From: Paraburkholderia solisilvae
GTDB taxonomy: Bacteria; Pseudomonadota; Gammaproteobacteria; Burkholderiales; Burkholderiaceae
Assembly (NCBI RefSeq): GCF_902859875.1
Contig: NZ_CADIKF010000002.1
Coordinates: 1 to 64,000, forward strand
Reading direction: 5' to 3'
DNA: 64,000 nt
The translations under genes and the position numbers were made by a program. The notes under the pieces were generated by a model. That model ran no database searches. It worked only from the letters and a program-made list of their open reading frames with translations, and was not told the DNA's origin. Positions 18,915 to 27,885 of this stretch are shown piece after piece; the stretch's first letter is position 1, and every line of letters begins with the position of its first letter.

Positions 18915-20057
18915 ATGAAATGCACGATCGTGGGGTCACGATATTTCGGCGCATCGGTGCTGGAAGCGTTTCGCGCCGACGGAATCGAGATTGCAGGCGT
19001 CGTCGCGCCTTCCGCCGATGACCGACTCGCGGTGGCGGGCCATGCGGCCGGCCTGCCGGTTGCCCTCCACGACAACCCAAGGCTGATCGAAGGCAGCGCG
19101 ATTCCCGCGGACACCGGCCTGATCATCGCCGCACACACGCACGCGCGCGTCAGCGACGACGCGCTGGCGCGCTCGCGCCTGGGCGGCGTCGGCTATCACC
19201 CATCGCTGCTGCCGCGCCATCGCGGCATTGCGGCGGTCGAATGGACCATTCTCGAGGGCGACCCGATCGCGGGCGGCTCGATTTATCACCTGTCGCACGG
19301 CTGGGATGCCGGCGCGATCGCCGCGCAAGACTGGTGCTTCGTCAAAAAGGGCGAAAGCGCGCGCGAACTCTGGGAGCGCGCCCTGGCGCCAATGGGGCTC
19401 GCGCTGCTGCTGCGCGTCGCCCATTACGCGCGCGAACACGGCGCGCTGCCGGCCACAGCTCAGGACGAGCAATTCGCGACGCGCGCGCCGATCATTCGCC
19501 GCCGCATCGAACTCGCCGAAGAACCGTCGGGGCCGCTCGCGTCGCTCGTCGTCACCGCGATCGGCGCCGACCGTCCGGGCATCGTCAACCTGCTGTCGGA
19601 ACGCGCGCGCGCTTTCGGCGCGAACTGGACGGGCAGCCGCATGGCGAGTCTCGGCAGCCAGTTCGCCGGCATGGTGCAGTTCGAAGTCGCGCAGCGTCAC
19701 GCGGACGCGCTCACCACCGCGTTGCGCGACCTCGAAAGCGCCGGGCTGCGTCTCGTGATCGCGCGCAGCGATCTGCCGCCGCTTGCGCGCGGGCGCCGCC
19801 GCGTGTCGCTGGAGTTGACGGCGCCGGACCGGCCGGGCATCGTGCAGGACCTGTCAGCCAGCCTGTCGGCGCACGACATCAGCATCGAGGAATTGAACAC
19901 CGAGCTCGCGCAGGCGCCTGCCGGACCGCATCAGTTCGGCGTGAAGGCAGTGCTCGCAGTGCCGGAGACGATGTCGATCGACGGGCTGCGCGCGCTGCTC
20001 GAATCGCTGGCCGCCGACATGATGGCCGACATGGCGCTGGACGAAGGCGGCGCCTGA
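18915..20057 (+). CDS. Formyltransferase-like domain fused to two GcvR-like ACT domains
   Basis: The protein has 380 aa. Residues 1-195 have the formyltransferase fold of Fmt/PurN/PurU: GYHPSLLPRHRG with the catalytic His95, and LSHGWDAGAIAA with the catalytic Asp131. The usual Asn two residues before His is Gly93. Residues 209-285 and 297-370 are two ACT domains (IGADRPGIVNLLSERARAFG and APDRPGIVQDLSASLSAHDI), closely resembling the GcvR pair. PurU has one ACT domain in front of its formyltransferase domain; here the order is reversed and doubled. A folate-dependent formyl transfer or hydrolysis controlled by an amino acid is a reasonable guess. GGAG precedes the ATG. Confidence 0.8.
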   Translation: MKCTIVGSRYFGASVLEAFRADGIEIAGVVAPSADDRLAVAGHAAGLPVALHDNPRLIEGSAIPADTGLIIAAHTHARVSDDALARSRLGGVGYHPSLLPRHRGIAAVEWTILEGDPIAGGSIYHLSHGWDAGAIAAQDWCFVKKGESARELWERALAPMGLALLLRVAHYAREHGALPATAQDEQFATRAPIIRRRIELAEEPSGPLASLVVTAIGADRPGIVNLLSERARAFGANWTGSRMASLGSQFAGMVQFEVAQRHADALTTALRDLESAGLRLVIARSDLPPLARGRRRVSLELTAPDRPGIVQDLSASLSAHDISIEELNTELAQAPAGPHQFGVKAVLAVPETMSIDGLRALLESLAADMMADMALDEGGA

Positions 20058-20060
20058 TCG

Positions 20061-21374
20061 TTACGCGCGCCGCAAACCATCATAGAAGCGCTGCTCGAAC
20101 TGTCCGTACAGTTCGACGACGCGTGAGTCGTAGAACGGCAGAGTCTGCGTGAAGAGCGATCCCGCCACCCGCTTGACCGGGTCGATCCAGAAGTAGGTGT
20201 TCAGAAGTCCGGCCCAACTGGCGCTGCCTACGCTACGGCCATGCGGTCCCGGCTGTGTGTTGATGTCGAACGAAAGCCCCCACTTGTGCGGCTGCCCGGG
20301 AAATTGATCGAAACTGTTCGACCACGACGGTTGAGCCGTCTTCGTTTCGGTCACGAGCAGATCGCCGATGTGATTCTGAAACATCGTTGCCACCGTGTCG
20401 GCGCGAAGGATGCGTTCACCGCGATACGTCCCGTCGTTGAGCAGCATCTGCAGGAAGTTCATGTAGTTGCGCGGCGTGCTGAACAGTCCGCCGCCGCCCA
20501 TGAAGAATTCAGGGCGCTGGTTCATCTCGAACGGTTCCGGCGTGAGCGAGCCGTCGGCCTCGCGCCGGTGCATCGTCGCGACGCGCTGCTTCTGCGCGCT
20601 GCCGAGCAGAAAGCCGGTATCGTGCATTCCGAGCGGCTCGAAAATTCGCTCGCGGAAATAGACTTCCAGCGACTGATCCGTTGCCGCTTCAACGAGTTTG
20701 CCGACCCAGTCCATACTGATCCCGTACTGCCAGCGTTCTCCGGGCTCGAATTCGAGCGGCGCGGCGAAGGCGCCGTTGAGCGAATAGCCGATATCCGGCA
20801 TACCCGTCACTTTTTCATAGCGGCCGAGCGGCTCGCTCCAGATGCTGTACGTGTAGCCGGATGTATGCGTAAGCAGATGACGCACCGTGATCGCGTTGCG
20901 CGCCGGGCGCAGGATCGGCTGGCCGGATGCATCGAATCCTGCGAGGATCTTCGGCGCTTTCAACTGCGGCAAGAGGTCCGACGCGGGCTGGTCCAGACGC
21001 AGCTTGCCCTGTTCAATGAGTTGCATGCATGCGGTCGCGGTCATCGCCTTGGTCATCGACGCGAGCCAGAAGACCGTATCCGGGCCGATCGCGTCGCGGG
21101 TGCGGGCATTCGCGTGGCCAGCCGCGCCCTGATAAACGAGCCCGCCCCGCGTCGCGGCCATCGCGACGACGCCTGCGGTAACGCCGTCGTCGACCGCGTG
21201 TCGCAGACATTGATCGATCGACTTGTATTCGGGACGGCGTACTGGTGCCTGGCCTTGCGACGCATCAGGCGACGCGGCCGACGCGTCGCGGTCCGCGAAC
21301 GCACCCAGTGCAACGGCTGCCACCAGACCGGATGCCCCTTTGAGCAGTTGGCGGCGATGAGGTCGAACAGTCAT
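20061..21374 (-). CDS. Exported serine hydrolase, class C beta-lactamase/EstB-like esterase
   Basis: This 437-aa protein has a twin-arginine-type signal (RRQLLKGASGLVAAVALGAFA). The catalytic motif S106-M-T-K109 lies in FWLASMTKAMTA, and Tyr217 in ERWQYGIS stands where EstB-type esterases have their catalytic Tyr. It should be a periplasmic esterase or peptidase-like enzyme of the beta-lactamase fold, not necessarily a resistance enzyme. It is convergent with the formyltransferase fusion, with the two stops only three bases apart. Confidence 0.88.
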   Translation of the reverse strand: MTVRPHRRQLLKGASGLVAAVALGAFADRDASAASPDASQGQAPVRRPEYKSIDQCLRHAVDDGVTAGVVAMAATRGGLVYQGAAGHANARTRDAIGPDTVFWLASMTKAMTATACMQLIEQGKLRLDQPASDLLPQLKAPKILAGFDASGQPILRPARNAITVRHLLTHTSGYTYSIWSEPLGRYEKVTGMPDIGYSLNGAFAAPLEFEPGERWQYGISMDWVGKLVEAATDQSLEVYFRERIFEPLGMHDTGFLLGSAQKQRVATMHRREADGSLTPEPFEMNQRPEFFMGGGGLFSTPRNYMNFLQMLLNDGTYRGERILRADTVATMFQNHIGDLLVTETKTAQPSWSNSFDQFPGQPHKWGLSFDINTQPGPHGRSVGSASWAGLLNTYFWIDPVKRVAGSLFTQTLPFYDSRVVELYGQFEQRFYDGLRRA

Positions 21375-21789
21375 GTCTTCTCCAGAACGATGAATGGCGG
21401 TCGCGTCGCCTGGCCGGTCGTGACCGTTGACGCGATGATGGTTTCCGCCTCGGCCGGCAGATTCTGGATGAGTGGCGATCGAAACTGAATGATCCGAATG
21501 GCACTAGATAAGTGACACGTAATCACGAACGACAACGCGGTCGGCATATCAGCGCACCGGAGAAGCGTCACGCTTCGCTCTCCCCGGTTCTGCTTGACTA
21601 CGCCAGCGCTCTTTTCCAAACTCGTAGATCGGGAAACGCGATCTGCGGCAAGCCTTCTTGTACGACAATTCGGCTTGCGATTCGATGCAGGCATCGCCTG
21701 CACATCGTCGGAAGCGCGAATCGCCGCTGCTGTAACTTGCCTGTTTGCATGAGCCGTCCTTGTAGCACCCCAATCGCAAGGAGTTCGAC
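21375..21789. other. Intergenic region between divergent esterase and VOC genes
   Basis: These 415 bases separate the start of the esterase from that of the VOC gene. Open frames on both strands look like noise. No strong dyad or terminator was found. Confidence 0.4.
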
Positions 21790-22437
21790 ATGAGCAATGG
21801 ACAGACACACAGCGAAGCCGCGTCGTCGACCGGAAAAGCACAAGCGGTCGATATGAAACTGGAGGTTATCGTCATCCCGGTAGCGGATGTCGATCGCGCG
21901 AAGCAGTTCTACACGAGGCTGGGTTGGCGACTCGATATAGATCTCGCGAAAGACGACGAATTTCGCGTCGTGCACTTTACGCCACCGGGCTCGCTATGCT
22001 CGCTTCTGTTCGGCAACGGTGTCACGACTGCGAAGCCAGGCTCGGTGCAGGGACTTCATCTGATCGTCTCTGACGTCGTGGCCGCGCACGCAGAACTTGT
22101 CGAGCGTGGCATCGAGGTAAGCGAAGTGTTCCACGATGTCGGCGGCGTCTTCCATCATGCGGGTGAAGAAGGGCGCGTGAGCGGCCCGCATCCGGCACGC
22201 ACCAGCTACGGCTCGTTTGCTTCGTTTAGCGACCCCGATGGGAACGGTTGGGTCTTCCAGGAGGTCACCACTCGCCTGCCCGGCAGAGTGGATGCGCACA
22301 CCGCAACGGAACTCGCAGGTGCGCTGCGCCGCGCGGCGGCGGCGCACGGCGAGCATGAGCGGCAGACCGGCAAGCACGATGAAAACTGGCCCGACTGGTA
22401 TGCCGAATTTATCGTCCGCGAACAGCGCGGTGCGTAA
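21790..22437 (+). CDS. VOC (glyoxalase/dioxygenase) family protein with C-terminal extension
   Basis: This 215-aa protein has a vicinal-oxygen-chelate domain at residues 20-155 (VIVIPVADVDRAKQFYTRLGWRLDIDLAKDD, then FASFSDPDGNGWVFQEV). The remaining 60 residues form a charged tail ending in ENWPDWYAEFIVREQ, a feature of one VOC subgroup. Enzymatic role unknown; relatives include glyoxalases and fosfomycin-resistance-type proteins. AAGGAG precedes the ATG by seven bases. Confidence 0.88.
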   Translation: MSNGQTHSEAASSTGKAQAVDMKLEVIVIPVADVDRAKQFYTRLGWRLDIDLAKDDEFRVVHFTPPGSLCSLLFGNGVTTAKPGSVQGLHLIVSDVVAAHAELVERGIEVSEVFHDVGGVFHHAGEEGRVSGPHPARTSYGSFASFSDPDGNGWVFQEVTTRLPGRVDAHTATELAGALRRAAAAHGEHERQTGKHDENWPDWYAEFIVREQRGA

Positions 22438-22438
22438 T

Positions 22439-22461
22439 TGCCGGCATGCGTTGCGCCGGCA
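22439..22461 (+). terminator. Weak hairpin after the VOC gene
   Basis: TGCCGGC and GCCGGCA form a 7-bp stem with a 9-base loop right after the VOC stop codon. No run of T follows, so intrinsic termination is uncertain. Confidence 0.35.
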
Positions 22462-22565
22462 GCGGCGCATGGCGCGATAGATAGGCATAGAAATTACGCA
22501 CCATGCGCCACTCGCCGTTCGAGAGGCAAGGTCCGCCACAGCAGTGTTCGATATGCTATCGAGCG

Positions 22566-23366
22566 TTACGACCCGCTACCCGGAAAATACGATGCGTCGA
22601 CGAGATAGTGCTCACGGGTAAAGGCGCCGTAAATATTCTGCGGCTTCTCGACATCCTTGTTGTAGTACTCGTGCCACCAGCTCGCCGACTGCCAGATCGC
22701 CTCGGGGCAACTGGACCGGCTCTCGAGTCCCGGTGTGAGATCGAATCCATTGGCCGCATAGGCTGTCTCCAGCATCGCGGCCGAAGGCATGCCGAAGCCT
22801 TCGCCGAGCGGGTTCGCGGGCACGCCGCAGCCCCACGCATAGCCGATCCACCGTAGCAGCAAACTCGACAGATCGATCGACATCCGCTCACGGCGCAACT
22901 GCCCGAGACTGGCTTGAATCGCTTCGCCCGCAACCGGCCATGCGATAAGCGCCAGGTTCGGATACTGCGCGGGGGAATCGATATGGGCGAGCGTGCCCGC
23001 CTGGATCGCATTGCAGATCGGCGCAAATCCGTCGGGCGGATACCATGCTGCCGGCGCAAGCGACACGCTGATCACTTCCGTATCCTTCGCCGCGGCTTTG
23101 CTTTTTGCGTCGACGAACATCGCCTGCGACCACGAACTCGGCGACATGTCGCTGCGCACGTGTGCCTGCGCGAGTCTCAAGCGGAACGACAGCGGATCGG
23201 CGCCGCCGATCAACAGAATAAAACTGTGGGCCTTGAGGCTTTTCAACGGGACGCTCTTAAGCGCCCGGTTGATCCACGCGACGTTGCTTTCCTTTTTCTG
23301 CCGTGTCAGCTCAAGCAGATGCTCGTTGCGTGCAGCCGCCCTCGACCGGCGTGCGATGAGTGACAT
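22566..23366 (-). CDS. Uncharacterised protein partnered with a PhoD-like phosphatase
   Basis: This is a 266-aa protein I do not recognise. It has no clear signal peptide or membrane segment. A hydrophobic strand (AHSFILLIGGADPLSFRLRLAQAHV) lies near residue 50, and an aromatic-rich C-terminal part contains CPEAIWQSASWWHEYYN. Codon usage matches its neighbours. Its start is 23 bases after the stop of the phosphatase gene on the same strand, so the two are probably one transcript. The FILLIGGADPL segment hints at an alpha/beta fold but I see no catalytic motif. Confidence 0.7.
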   Translation of the reverse strand: MSLIARRSRAAARNEHLLELTRQKKESNVAWINRALKSVPLKSLKAHSFILLIGGADPLSFRLRLAQAHVRSDMSPSSWSQAMFVDAKSKAAAKDTEVISVSLAPAAWYPPDGFAPICNAIQAGTLAHIDSPAQYPNLALIAWPVAGEAIQASLGQLRRERMSIDLSSLLLRWIGYAWGCGVPANPLGEGFGMPSAAMLETAYAANGFDLTPGLESRSSCPEAIWQSASWWHEYYNKDVEKPQNIYGAFTREHYLVDASYFPGSGS

Positions 23367-23389
23367 GATGTGTTTCTCCGTTTATCGTT

Positions 23390-24937
23390 TCAGTGAGCCG
23401 CCGTGAGCTTGAAATGCGTGCTCCAGCGCGTTTTCGCATTCACTTCCTGATCATGATGAAGCGGGATGTAGTCGACCTGCACATCGAGCGACCCGCCCAC
23501 ACGCTGAATGCCGAGCATCAGCGCCAGATTGCCTCGCATCGCCGAAGAGGGCTTGGGGTCGAGCGTTGTCGGCAGCAGCAGCGATTGATAGTCGCCCAAG
23601 GTGCCGAATCTCGACGGCGGATCTTTAGGGTTGGGATGCGTGGGCCACGGGTCGCGCGGTCCGAACCAGCCGGCTATCGCAGACCTCGCCTCCTTCAATT
23701 CGTCGATCCCGATCGACTTGACGAGCGACGTGGGCGATGAAATCACCTCGTAGACAGGGCCGCGGTTCAAGGTATCCGCGCGCAGTATCCTGCCCCAGTG
23801 AACGTCACCGGTCAGGCAGGTCAGCGGCAGTCCCGCCGTGGAGACGCGCTCGATCTGTTCCATCAGGTAGCGATAGTCGGCTGCGTAGTTCGCCAGCTCG
23901 TAGTCGGCCACGTGGCCGTCGAACGCGCTCGCCGGGTCGGCGAAGAGCGACTGCCCCGTCAATAGAAAACCGTAGCGAGGTTTCGCCGTGTTCGCGGACG
24001 CAACGAGCGTGTCCACCCATGCGGCGAGCGCAACGCGGCCCGCGTTGCCGAGCAGCGCACCTGGCGGGTTGAGCATGGTCGCGTGATCGGGCGCATCGCC
24101 GGCGCCTCGTTCGCGCTGACTGCGCGTATCGAGCAGCAGGATCGACAGAGGCTCGATGTCGATGACGCGCGGCTGTCCCATCGCGCCCGCATAGCCCTGC
24201 TGAAACATGCCGAAGCCGATTTCGGCCGCGCGGCGCCAGCGGTCCCGCCCCGCCGCGGTCCAGCTGTTCTGGATAAGCGGGCTCCTGAAGGGCGCGTTGT
24301 TCCAGTACTCGTGATCGTCGGGAATCGATGCAACAGGCGCCAGCGACAGCAATTGCGGAAACCCCTCCGGAATGCCGCCGCCGCTCGCAGGCGACGCGCC
24401 AGGCGCATACCAGTTGCTCACGTAGTCTTCCTGGAACTTCGCTTCGAGCCAGTCCTGGTCATCTGCAAAGTTGCGTTCGGTGGGCAGGTCGAGATAGACC
24501 TGATCGCCAGCGAACAGCACGAGGTCCGGACGCGGCTTATACGATGAGATCCATCTGCCGGCCTCGCCATGCCGGTCCTGCGCGCCATGAAAACACGACA
24601 GCAGCAGCAGATTGAACCGCTCGCCGAATTCCTGAGGAATCGCCTGGGGCAACGTGCGAAACGACCGCACGATGGGTTCGGCGGCATCGACGCTCAAGCC
24701 GACTTCATGCTCGGAAGCGGACGCAAGGCCGCCGAATTCGACAACCGTCGAGCAGAACGGGAGCTTGCCCTGAACCTTCCAGCATTGCAGCGGGCGCACG
24801 ATCGATGGCACAACCGGTTTGCCGCCGAGCGTCCAGGTCAGCGCCGACGCCGTGCCGTTCGTCGCCGCGAGAATACCCGCCCATACGCGCAACGTCGTGG
24901 CGTTGTCAGCGACATGATTCACCAGAGACACGATCAT
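23390..24937 (-). CDS. PhoD-like metallophosphatase
   Basis: This protein of about 515 aa has the calcineurin-like metal-binding motifs of the PhoD family in order: CFHGAQDRHG, DLVLFAGDQVYLDLP, SIPDDHEYWNN and CLTGDVHWGRI. These should bind a dinuclear metal centre and hydrolyse phosphate esters or phosphodiesters. An N-terminal beta-rich region of about 100 residues precedes the catalytic domain. No signal peptide is evident, unlike exported PhoD enzymes, so it may be cytoplasmic. The ATG at 24937 was chosen because residues encoded further upstream look non-coding; no strong ribosome binding site supports it. The unknown gene follows directly. Confidence 0.85.
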   Translation of the reverse strand: MIVSLVNHVADNATTLRVWAGILAATNGTASALTWTLGGKPVVPSIVRPLQCWKVQGKLPFCSTVVEFGGLASASEHEVGLSVDAAEPIVRSFRTLPQAIPQEFGERFNLLLLSCFHGAQDRHGEAGRWISSYKPRPDLVLFAGDQVYLDLPTERNFADDQDWLEAKFQEDYVSNWYAPGASPASGGGIPEGFPQLLSLAPVASIPDDHEYWNNAPFRSPLIQNSWTAAGRDRWRRAAEIGFGMFQQGYAGAMGQPRVIDIEPLSILLLDTRSQRERGAGDAPDHATMLNPPGALLGNAGRVALAAWVDTLVASANTAKPRYGFLLTGQSLFADPASAFDGHVADYELANYAADYRYLMEQIERVSTAGLPLTCLTGDVHWGRILRADTLNRGPVYEVISSPTSLVKSIGIDELKEARSAIAGWFGPRDPWPTHPNPKDPPSRFGTLGDYQSLLLPTTLDPKPSSAMRGNLALMLGIQRVGGSLDVQVDYIPLHHDQEVNAKTRWSTHFKLTAAH

Positions 24938-25248
24938 TTCGATGGCCCACCCGGTCGGGATGTCGTCCCCGCAACATCTTAGGAATAGACCTGACAATTT
25001 GTAATGAGGGTTTCCCGCGCCGCCGGACAAGCGCAAAGCGCGCTGCAATGTGGGCAAGCCAACATTCAGACCGCAGCGAAAGGTGTAGGTGGGCCTTGCT
25101 CACGCAGCGCCAGGGCTCCAGCTCGGCGATGTATGGCTACTGGCTGGCAGGAACGAAAAACTTCATGATGGTCTCCAGAAACAACGTGCCGCAAACGCAT
25201 GTTCACAGCGCCTGAAAAATCGAATACCCAGGAATACCCCACGTCGCT
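24938..25248. other. Intergenic region, nothing recognised
   Basis: These 311 bases lie between the phosphatase gene start and the end of the pump operon. A longer frame of the phosphatase gene extends into it but is not protein-like. Confidence 0.35.
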
Positions 25249-26787
25249 TCAATGAGGAACATCCCCTTGCGCATACGTTGATTCCCATCCACCACCGAGC
25301 ACCTTGCATAGCGTGATCAGATTGACGTCGGCATCGGCCTCGCTCTGTTCCAGATCGCTCTGCGCCTTGAGCAACTGCCTCTGCACGTTCAGTACGTCGA
25401 GGTAATCGAGCGCGCCCGCCTTGTATCGTTGCTGCGCAACCGACAGCGCGCGCAGGTTCAGGCTCACCACCGCTTTGAGCCGATCGCGCCGCCGTTGCTC
25501 CGCGTTGTACACAATCAGTGCATCGTCCACTTCGCGCCAGGCCTGAAGAACCGTGCGCTTGTAGAGGATCGCGGCCTCCTGCTGTTGTGCCTCGCGCAGT
25601 TGCAACGTTCCCTTCAGACGCCCGCCCTCGAATATCGGCAACGTAATCGACGGTCCGACCACGAACTGGCCCGACGCCCAATCCGCAAGGTTCGATAGCT
25701 GAAGACTCTGGAACCCCGCGCTGCCGTTCAGCGAGATACGCGGGTAGAAATCCGCTTTCGCCATGCCGATCGCGGCGGTCGCCGCATGCAACTGCGCGTC
25801 TGCTCTTCTGATATCGGGCCGGCGCTGCGCAAGTTCCGACGGGAAACCGATCGGCACCTGCGCCGGGAGACCCGGAACATCACGCGGCTCGCCGAGCCGC
25901 TCCTCGAGCGCGCCGGGTTCCTTTGCCAGCAACACGCCGATCGCGTTGATCGTGGTGTCGGAACGTGCTTCAAGCGTAGGAATCAGACTTTCGATCGACT
26001 CCGCTTGCGCGGACGCGTTGGCGACGTCGAGATCGGTCGTGACGCCTTCGTGCACGCGCACTTCCGTGAGCTTCGTCGCGTCGCGTGCAATCTCGAGGTT
26101 TTGCTTCGCTATCCGCAGCAGCGCCTGCGTATCACGCAGTTCGATGTAATTTCGCGCGAGCTCCGCGCGCGCCGACAGCAACACCGCATTGCGGTCTTCA
26201 TATGACGCTTCGGTAAGCGCCGTCGCAGCCTCGACGCCACGCCGCGCCCCACCCCAGATGTCGAGCTCCCACGACGCATCGAAGCCGAACTGGTAAAGGT
26301 CGTACGCCGGCGAACCTTTGGAGCCAGGCAACGGCGCCACGCCGAGCGGCGCGCTGCCCGACGCCGATTGCAACGGACTTCCGTTCGGATTCACGCCGAG
26401 CAGCGACAGGATGCCGTTTGGACTGCCGCGCTCACGGTTATACGATGCGGCGGCATCGAGCGTCGGATATTCCGCGGCGCCTGCAATACGCTGCCCCGCC
26501 CGGCTTTGTCGCAGACGCGCCGATGCGGCAGCCACGTCGAGATTCGCGCCGGCCAGTTCCTGTTCCAGCGCATTCAGCATCGGGTCGTCAAGAAGCGTCC
26601 ACCAATCCGGATTGAACCGGGATTCAACGGCCTTGCTCGATGCTTGCGCAGATTGCGTACGGTCAAACACGTCCGGTGTAGCTGTCTGCGGATGGTCGAA
26701 GTTCGGTCCGACCATACAGCCTGCCAACGCGGCGCACAGCAGTGCCGCACATGCCGGCGTGCGGATGGAGAATGCGCGCGCGTTCAT
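25249..26787 (-). CDS. NodT-type outer-membrane efflux lipoprotein (pump 1)
   Basis: This 512-aa TolC-like outer-membrane factor has a lipoprotein signal with lipobox LAGC near residue 24 and two outer-membrane efflux repeats. Typical landmarks are LDVAAASARLRQSRA, ASWELDIWGGARRGVEAA and VGPSITLPIFEGGRLKGTLQLREAQQQEA. It should trimerise into the exit duct of the tripartite pump. It is the last gene of the operon: its ATG overlaps the adaptor stop codon (ATGA). Confidence 0.93.
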   Translation of the reverse strand: MNARAFSIRTPACAALLCAALAGCMVGPNFDHPQTATPDVFDRTQSAQASSKAVESRFNPDWWTLLDDPMLNALEQELAGANLDVAAASARLRQSRAGQRIAGAAEYPTLDAAASYNRERGSPNGILSLLGVNPNGSPLQSASGSAPLGVAPLPGSKGSPAYDLYQFGFDASWELDIWGGARRGVEAATALTEASYEDRNAVLLSARAELARNYIELRDTQALLRIAKQNLEIARDATKLTEVRVHEGVTTDLDVANASAQAESIESLIPTLEARSDTTINAIGVLLAKEPGALEERLGEPRDVPGLPAQVPIGFPSELAQRRPDIRRADAQLHAATAAIGMAKADFYPRISLNGSAGFQSLQLSNLADWASGQFVVGPSITLPIFEGGRLKGTLQLREAQQQEAAILYKRTVLQAWREVDDALIVYNAEQRRRDRLKAVVSLNLRALSVAQQRYKAGALDYLDVLNVQRQLLKAQSDLEQSEADADVNLITLCKVLGGGWESTYAQGDVPH

Positions 26788-27875
26788 TTTTTGCCTGCTT
26801 TTTTGTCTGCTTCTTCGACCACCACCGCGTCGCCACGCCGGTCAACCGCCACTTCCGCTTCGACGGACAGTCCCGCGCTCAATTCGGCCGCAATTTCCTG
26901 CCCCGGGTCGAGGGTAATCTTCACAGGCACGCGCTGGACGACCTTCGTGAAGTTGCCCGTCGCATTGTCGGGCGCGATCGGTGCGAAGCTCAGACCGGTA
27001 GCAGGCGCAAGACTATCGACATGGCCTTGAATCACCACGCCCGGCATGCTGTCGATCTTGAGGCGCGCGCTTTCGCCCGGCCGCATTCTCGTCAGCTGGT
27101 TCTCCTGGAAGTTCGCGACCACATAGGCATCCGCGAGCGGCACGATCGCGAGCACCGGCGCGCCGGGCGTGACGAATGCACCGACTCGCGCAGAACGTCT
27201 GCCCACCTTGCCGTCGATCGGCGCGCGAATCTCCGTATAGGAAAGATTGAGTCTCGCCTGTTCGAGCGCCGCTTCGGCGCGCGCCAACGCACCGGCCGCC
27301 TTGTCGCGCTGGGTGCGCAAAACGTCGAGGTCCTGCTGCGTCGCAAGCAATGCAGCCTGGTCGTGCGACTGACGCGCGAGCTGCTCGGCCAGCGTGCTCG
27401 ACGCATGCTGCTGTTCCTGCGTCGTTCCCGCGCCGGCATTCGACAGGTTCTGGTAGCGCGCCGCGTTCTCGCGCGCAAATGCAATCGACGCATCGTCGGC
27501 ACGCAGCGTCGCACGGGCCTGATCGACCAGCGAAGGCTGCCGCGCCATCTCGGCGTCGTAGTTCGCGACCGATGCTCGGGCCGCGGCCACGTCCGCCTGC
27601 GCACTCATCAACGCGGCGCGGAAGTCGCGGTCATCGATACGGACGAGCGGTTGTCCGGCCTTCACACGCTGATTGTCTTGCGCCAGCACTTCCGAAATCT
27701 GGCCGGCAACGCGCGGCGCCACGAGCGTGAAATCGGCTGCTACGTACGCGTCGTTCGTAGACTCCGTATCCGATCCGGCAAGCAGCGACGTGCCCCCGCC
27801 TGCGGCGACACCGATGACGGCCATACATACGGCAACGCCAATCGCTTTATGAGGGAATTTGATGACAGGTGACAT
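26784..27875 (-). CDS. HlyD/EmrA-type membrane-fusion adaptor (pump 1)
   Basis: This 363-aa adaptor has an N-terminal membrane anchor (AIGVAVCMAVIGVAAGGG), a lipoyl half-motif (DAYVAADFTLVAPRVAGQISEVLAQDNQRVKAGQPL), a long alpha-helical hairpin, and the second lipoyl half (TEIRAPIDGKVGRRSARVGAFVTPGAPV). It links the MFS protein in the inner membrane to the outer-membrane factor. The ATG at 27875 lies 10 bases after the transporter stop, giving tight coupling; an upstream start would overlap the MFS gene. Confidence 0.93.
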   Translation of the reverse strand: MSPVIKFPHKAIGVAVCMAVIGVAAGGGTSLLAGSDTESTNDAYVAADFTLVAPRVAGQISEVLAQDNQRVKAGQPLVRIDDRDFRAALMSAQADVAAARASVANYDAEMARQPSLVDQARATLRADDASIAFARENAARYQNLSNAGAGTTQEQQHASSTLAEQLARQSHDQAALLATQQDLDVLRTQRDKAAGALARAEAALEQARLNLSYTEIRAPIDGKVGRRSARVGAFVTPGAPVLAIVPLADAYVVANFQENQLTRMRPGESARLKIDSMPGVVIQGHVDSLAPATGLSFAPIAPDNATGNFTKVVQRVPVKITLDPGQEIAAELSAGLSVEAEVAVDRRGDAVVVEEADKKAGKK

Positions 27876-27885
27876 ATATCGTCGC

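Noticed and set aside
20061..21374. Antibiotic resistance beta-lactamase
   Set aside because: The SxxK and Tyr motifs fit EstB-like esterases and peptidases of the same fold; there is no reason to call it a resistance enzyme.
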